Origin: Carettochelys insculpta
Taxonomy: Eukaryota > Chordata > Testudines > Carettochelyidae
Assembly (NCBI RefSeq): GCF_033958435.1
Contig: NC_134137.1
Coordinates: forward strand, 175,783,501 to 175,847,500
DNA: 64,000 bases
Direction: 5' to 3'
In this document: positions 58,965 through 64,000 of the stretch, one piece after another
How positions within the stretch are numbered: the stretch's first letter is position 1
Layout of the letters: each line of letters begins with the position of its first letter
Made by a program: the position numbers and the translations under genes
Notes under the pieces: generated by a model
Told to the model about the DNA's origin: nothing
Seen by the model: only the letters and a program-made list of their open reading frames with translations
Databases searched by the model: none

Positions 58965-59662
58965 TGCAGAAGCAGTGTCAGCAGAAAAGGACCTGGTGAT
59001 TACAGTGGATGTGAAGCTGAATGTGACTCAACAGTGTGCCCTTGTAGCTGAGAAGTGTAACAGAATATTGGGGTGCATTAGGAGAAGCATTTCCAGCAGA
59101 TCTAGAGAAGTTATCATTCCCCTCCATTTGGCACAGGTAAGGCCACATCTGGAGTATTGTGTCCAGTCCTGGGCCCCCCAGTAGAGAAAGGATGTGGACA
59201 CATTGGAGTGGGTCCAGTGGAAGGCAACGAAAATGATTAAGGGGCTGGAGGACATGCCCTATAAGGAGAGGCTGAGGGATCTGGGCTTATGTAGTTTGCA
59301 GGAAAGAAGACTGAGGGGTCATTTGATAGCAGCCTTCAACTTTCTGCAGGGGGGCTCTAAAGAAGATGGAGAGAGGCTTTTTCTCAGCAGTGACAAATGG
59401 CAGAACAAGGAGCAGTGGTCTGAAGTTACAGCAGGAGAGGTGTAGTTTGGATATTAGGAAAAATTATTTCACCGGCAGGGTGGTGGAGCACTGGAATGCA
59501 TTACCGAGAGAGGTGGTGGAATCTCCATCCTTTGAGCTTTTTAGTCCCGGCTTGGCTAAGTCCTGGCTGGGGTGATTTAGTTAGGGTGGATCCTGCTTTA
59601 AGCAGGGGGCTGGACTCAATGACTTCCTGAGGTCCCTTCCAGCCCTGGGATTCTGTGATTCC
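58965..59662 (+). mobile_element. CR1 LINE 3' half inserted in purine-rich tract
   Basis: Plus-strand code SAEKDLVITVDVKLNVTQQC, ALVAEKCNRILGCIRR, RPHLEYCVQSWAPQ, then MIKGLEDMPYKERLRDLGLC and LQERRLRGHLIAAF is the CR1 RT C-terminus with one in-frame stop and a later frameshift. The 3' UTR ends GGACTCAATGACTTCCTGAG, CCCTGGGATTCTGTGATTCC, a CR1 3' terminus. Purine-rich DNA continues on both sides, so the CR1 is the younger insertion. Confidence 0.92.
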
Positions 59663-60179
59663 ATGTCAGACAAAGGGATTCAGGTCTCGGAGAGAGGCTG
59701 GAGCTGGCGCCAGAGACAGAAGAAGAGGTTATAGTTGGATCTGTTCCTTTTTGAGATGAAATGACCAGCAGGCATTCCAGAGAAAGGGAGGAGGAGGTGG
59801 CAGGTGAACATGAGGTTGGGAGGTTTTTTGGTGGGGAGGGGGCAGTGGAGAGGGTGGGCAAAGAGGGAGGGAGAGGGTTGAGGCAAGTATTACCAGAAGT
59901 GAGTAAAATGGATGCGTCACCCAGAACTGTTCTGCTGGCAGGAGTGAGACCAAAGTGGAGAGGGGAAGAAAGGTGGGTTGAACTGGTGGGAAATGTACAC
60001 CGTGAGGATAACCATGAAGGGGAAATGGAGGAGGCAGTGCGTGAAGGAGGAAGAAGGAGGACAGCTCTTACACTTGGAAGAGATGTATGGTGAGAGCCAG
60101 GGATGAGTGCCAGATGGACAAAATTATTTTAAAAACAGGGGAGGTCTGTATGAGAGCATGTTCTTCTGCTCTTCGATGT

Positions 60180-60560
60180 CTGGAAAGGACTCCCTAGAGC
60201 CCTGCAATCACAGGTCCCGCTGGTGTGTCAATTACAGTCGCAACAGCAGCAATTGTTTTTGGTCTGTGTTTTGCATGCAGCATGGGTTCCAACATGTCAT
60301 CTTTGGACACAACTTCTATGCTGCTCCCAATGATGGCGAGGTGTGGATTACAGTTTTCCCTCTCCTTGGAGCTGTGTAAAGACCCAGGCAGTTTGAAGTC
60401 ATGGATCAGGTTTAGGTGGTGTGCCGTGGTCCACATCTTGACCAAGTCTTCATTCTTCTAATTTCTGTAGTAATCCCATGTGACTCTGTGGCTATTAAAG
60501 TCACCAATAATCATGCTTGCTTTGCTGTGGTCTGCGTTTCCCCTGAGGCTTATGGCCATC
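60180..60560 (-). mobile_element. Relic of a LINE endonuclease domain
   Basis: The minus strand reads ASMIIGDFNSHRVTWDYY, then MWTTAHHLNLIHDFKLPGSL, HSSKERENCNPHLAIIGSS. The GDFNSH block followed by W, and the PHLAII block in the place of NPDLAFVS, match the C-terminal half of an apurinic-type LINE endonuclease. Clade unknown. It may or may not belong to the antisense LINE at 57080. Confidence 0.6.
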
Positions 60561-60564
60561 GATA

Positions 60565-61340
60565 TGAATAACTCCATAACATTTGTTCAAGACTTAGATA
60601 TAACTTTGCTTCATCATAGATTTTGTATTGATGATCAGCTTTGGTTTCATGTGTATAGTGTTGTGGTATTTCCCAAGATGTCTTTCAGTGGCTAATCCCA
60701 TCCCAGGAATCCACATCTTGTTGTTTGGCCCTCTGTGTGTCTCCCAGCGACAGATTAAATGACATTTGCAGTTAGTGCACATTCTAGCAATGGGATTTCT
60801 TTCACAATAGTCAATCCAGTTTTTTTCACTCAGATAAAATAGAAAAAAATTGGCTGCTTATAACTTTTACTTGGGAGGAAGTTGGCTCATAAAATTTGTG
60901 GCATGTGATCTGTTACCAATAATTAGCCATGTTAAACAATACTCTCGCTAACTGGGAATAAAACATCTTTGTTTACATAAATGTAGATTTGCATTGTAGA
61001 AATATTGCATCAGCTTGTTTATGATGCATTTAGTTACATGAGATCACGACGAGTAAGGTTGGTGATGTTATACAACTGAACTGTTTCCCCAGCCCACTGT
61101 GACTCAGTGTATTGTCATATGTGAAATCTAAGAGAGGCACTAGATGAAATATTGACACTGTGGAAGTCATTTTGGGTTTTGCCATTGGCTTCAATGATGA
61201 ATATGATTGCACCCAATAAACTGATTTTTAAGTTCTTCTGCAAAACTACCACCCTATGATTTGCATGAAAATGCCATGAGTTTACAAGATGCGCTCTGTC
61301 TGTTGGTTGGATGGCTTCTAAATGGAAGTTATTGAGCATA
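60565..61340. other. No gene recognised
   Basis: AT-rich; possible continuation of the LINE relic at its left end. Confidence 0.4.
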
Positions 61341-61346
61341 GCTGTA

Positions 61347-61547
61347 TAAAATGGGATCGCTCAGTGGGTTGAGCATTGGCATGCTAGGCCTAGGGGTGTG
61401 AGCTCAATCCCTGAAGAGGCTATTTAGGAGTCTGGGGCAAATAGATTTAAAAAAAAAAAACTGTCTGGGATGGTCGTTGGTCCTGCCAAGAAAGCAGGGC
61501 ACTGGGCTCAATGACCTCCTGAGGTCTCTTCCAGCTCTATGAGATGT
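61347..61547 (+). mobile_element. tRNA-derived SINE with CR1-like tail
   Basis: The tRNA-like head has an A-box region (TCGCTCAGTGGGTTGAGCAT) and a B-box region (TGAGCTCAATCCCTG). It is followed by an A-run (61450-61460) and GTCCTGCCAAGAAAGCAGGG, then TGGGCTCAATGACCTCCTGA and CTCTTCCAGCTCTATGA, a CR1-like 3' end. Sharing a LINE tail is how such SINEs borrow CR1 machinery. This structure is known from turtle Pol III SINEs. Confidence 0.88.
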
Positions 61548-61626
61548 GTGCATAAAGTGCTAGGGTGAAGCGGGCTGTGTTTTGGTGGAATTTTTGCAAT
61601 CTTGCTGACAGGTTCCAGAGTGTAGC

Positions 61627-62400
61627 GTGGGGAAATTTTTCTTCTGCCTGGAGGGTTCTCTGTGTTGGGTACTATCCCGCAGCAGCCCCACTTATTCAAT
61701 GTGCTGGTGGACTAATGAGAGGAATTATATACAGATATATGGATTAAAGGGTTCACGTTATGTTGATAACACCCAGCTTTATCTCTGCCAAGTCCAGCCA
61801 GGGAACGAGACTGTGCATTTTTCCTAGTGTCTGTGCCAAATTAGGGAATAGAGGAGAGCAAATAGGCTGAAGCTCACTCCTGAGAAAACTGTGATGTTTA
61901 CAGGGGGTGGGTGAAACAACTGGAAGAGTTGGCAGGGATTACGTGGACTTTGACACAGGATGTTTGGGAACTCTGACAATAAACAATGGCCAACGTGGGG
62001 GTTTGGTTAGATTCCCAGATGCTTCTGGAGGACCACAATGAGCAGGACGACATTTTACCATTTGCATCTGGCCAGGAAGCTGCGGCTTTTTCCCTGGGAT
62101 GTGGCCCTGACTCCCCTGATCCATGCCTTGTCACCTCTAGGCTGGATCATGGCAATGGGCTTTACCTGAAACACGTTCAGCGAGGGGAAGCTAGGTCAGA
62201 ACACGGTAGCTTACTTACGACACAGAGCACGTGACACCAGTACTCCAGGGTCTGAACTCACCATCCATTGATTTTCAGGAAGAAATTAAGATGATGTTTT
62301 TTAGCTGTAAAGCCCTAACTGGCCTGGGACCTCCCTAGCTGAGCACCCCACCCTTCTGTTGCTTTACTGCTTGGAGTAGTGCAGAACCCAGGTGAGCTAC
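61627..62400 (+). pseudogene. L2-clade LINE reverse transcriptase relic
   Basis: The open piece at 61627-61827 contains RYVDNTQLYLCQVQPGNE, which matches the L2 catalytic box YADDTQLYLS with Ala-to-Val and the second Asp changed to Asn. Further blocks in shifting frames are VTSRLDHGNGLYLKHVQ (usual SRLDYCNALYAGL) and CKALTGLGPPYL-like sequence near 62310-62340 (usual FKALNGLAPPYLSDL). Numerous stops and frame changes make it a fossil. The endonuclease part is not visible. Confidence 0.82.
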
Positions 62401-62404
62401 TGCT

Positions 62405-64000
62405 ACTTCACTAGAGAGTAGGGCAGCTGCTGGTGGGGAGTTCTATGTGGAGGCCCCTCATCTTTGCTATTTACTCTCCACCTGCATCCAAAGCCTTGTG
62501 AGTCTGTGGATGTTCTGGGCATGTTGCAAGTCCCACCTATCTGAGCAGACTTTGGTGGAGGTAGGGAGCTGAGGTAGTGGGTGGCATGGGTTTTAGAAGC
62601 AGAGCGTGACAGGCAGGAGACTTTGCTTTGAGAGAGAAATGTGCTATTTGGTTGATACAAAATAGAATCCATGAAAGAGGAAAAAGAAAAGAAAATATTT
62701 TAATTCATGCGGATAGTTGCCTACAGAAAGATCCAGCTTCATGTCGTATTGTCCCAAAATCAAAATAAAGGTATAGAATCTGTACATGACTCTTTAACAT
62801 AAATGCCTTCAGAGCTGGGGGGATTTACATAAGTAAACATGTGATCTGCCTGAAGTGGCAATGAGTCATTCTGAGAGCTGGGATTAGAACCCATTGGTTC
62901 CTGTTTCCCAGCTCTGTGCACAGACAAGCCCTTTAAAGGTTTGAAACTCTACACTAAGTTTTGTCACTATTTCTTCCTGCTTGCATTGCACATAGACATT
63001 TGCCATTAAAAGGTTCACAAGAATTCTGGTTGCTGGTGTTGGCTGATATAATTTTTAGAAGAACAAGGTTTACGGATGTATTGTGTTAAATAAAATCCAC
63101 TCTACATGAAAACCTATGCACAGTTTTAACCAAATTAAAAAAAAAAAGGCTTATTTGAATTAAGTCTAATTTTTTGTCCTTCGCCTCGGATTTTCTCTAT
63201 TGATTGATACACACAAATAGAGAGTCTTTCTGAACCTGCCAGGCACTGTTGTGTACATTGTTTGAAAGTGTTTCATATCTTTCTTTTAAAAGCAACTCTT
63301 AGAAAAATAAATACCTTTATAAGCACAATTACTATAGTTATATTGCAGTTTAGTGTAGCTGCTTTTTGCACATATGTTAGAGTGACCACGCTCCCTGGAA
63401 ATTCATTTTTGTAATTACATAAAATGTTATGACATTGGGGAAAATAACTGGGTTTGTTGTTGTAGCTTTGTAATGATGATTGATTTAGGGAAAAAGCTTC
63501 TGCCAGATGTTTCTTAGCTTGCTGTTCTCTTACGATAAATAAAATCAACATTTTTTTAAAGTCTTTGTTGTGCTTCTAGCTCTTGTTTACTGCCTCCCGT
63601 CTTATTGGTCCTTTGGTTGTTTGCTGTTCTTTCTTCCATCTGTTTTCCGCCAGGCTTCCGTATGTCTCCTGCTAAGGGCCTGCTTCCTTCTAAGTCTTGT
63701 GAGGACAATGGGGGTTCTTCCACTGATTTCATTAGTCTTTGGATCACGCCCCATATGTTTCTAGATCTCATCTCATCTCTCTCTTCCTGACAATTTATTC
63801 ATTCCATTCTTCATTCCTCTTTCTTGTATTCTGTTCACCTTTTTTCTTGCTCTCTGGTTTTATTTCTTATTGTTTCATTTTTTTCTTGCTGTGCCTTGAG
63901 GGAAGACAGTTTAGTCTAATGTTTAGCCAGAGGTGGAAAGTAACTAATTAGAAATGCCTAGTTACACTACTCAAGCATGGGTTTTTTCAGTATTTGCGCT
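62405..64000. other. No gene recognised
   Basis: AT-rich, with an A-run near 63137 and pyrimidine-rich DNA at 63570-63900. The overlapping plus-strand frames there are low-complexity and not supported as genes. Confidence 0.4.

Noticed and set aside
61347..61420. Possible tRNA gene
   Set aside because: A and B box-like segments are present, but no cloverleaf closes, and the unit continues into an A-run and CR1-like tail, so it is a SINE.
1..64000. CRISPR array, bacterial operon or prophage
   Set aside because: No regularly spaced identical repeats, no dense coding and many vertebrate retroelements; the DNA is nuclear and eukaryotic.

Overview
The window is vertebrate nuclear DNA made almost entirely of non-coding and transposon-derived sequence. 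I found no exon of a recognisable host gene, no tRNA or rRNA gene and no CRISPR array. The mixture of CR1 LINE fragments, L2-clade relics, tRNA-derived SINEs with a CR1-like tail, Harbinger and hAT DNA transposons, and an RTE-like LINE fits a sauropsid, most likely a turtle (a crocodilian is the main alternative). This is an inference from repeat content only.

Layout. From 1 to 8.3 kb there are two 3' copies of one RTE-like LINE (33-290 and 6070-7779), a hAT MITE with an 8-bp target duplication (4029-4308) and a TA-flanked pogo-like MITE (5415-5795). The second RTE copy is joined in frame to the end of a Harbinger transposon (7780-8290). From 8.3 to 14.1 kb there are CR1 pieces and a repeat family carrying a hammerhead-like core. 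From 15 to 20.4 kb is a Harbinger cluster: a 710-bp non-autonomous copy with GAG target duplication (14957-15666), then a 4.06-kb element with both ancestral genes (16383-20444, TTG duplication). Its plus-strand DDE transposase and minus-strand Myb/SANT-like gene converge; each has one intron and each is broken by stops and a frameshift.

From 20.5 to 26.5 kb lie a CR1 split by a hAT-type insertion (20871-21749), the longest CR1 ORF2 remnant (22403-24425, minus strand) and a Harbinger-like MITE. From 29.5 to 33.3 kb a pogo-like MITE is interrupted by a second, G-rich pogo-like element. Two long foldbacks (30265-30445 and 39130-39345) belong to the hammerhead-like family. From 41 to 51.6 kb are more MITEs (41481-41777, 44582-45014, 49043-49545), a SINE, a 354-bp direct repeat (45451/46522) and two hAT elements with exact 8-bp duplications (48046-48819, 51110-51549). 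From 55.6 to 62.4 kb are a second ~711-bp Harbinger copy in opposite orientation, a purine-rich tract holding an antisense L2-like LINE and a CR1 insertion, a SINE, and a plus-strand L2 relic.

The remaining sequence, mainly 297-4028, 11.7-14.9, 26.5-29.5, 35.3-39.1, 46.9-48.0 and 51.6-55.6 kb, is AT-rich with nothing I can name. It could be intron or intergenic DNA. The most unusual signals are the hammerhead-like cores shared by the foldback repeats, the in-frame Harbinger/reverse-transcriptase chimera, and the 354-bp direct repeat whose two copies diverge unevenly.
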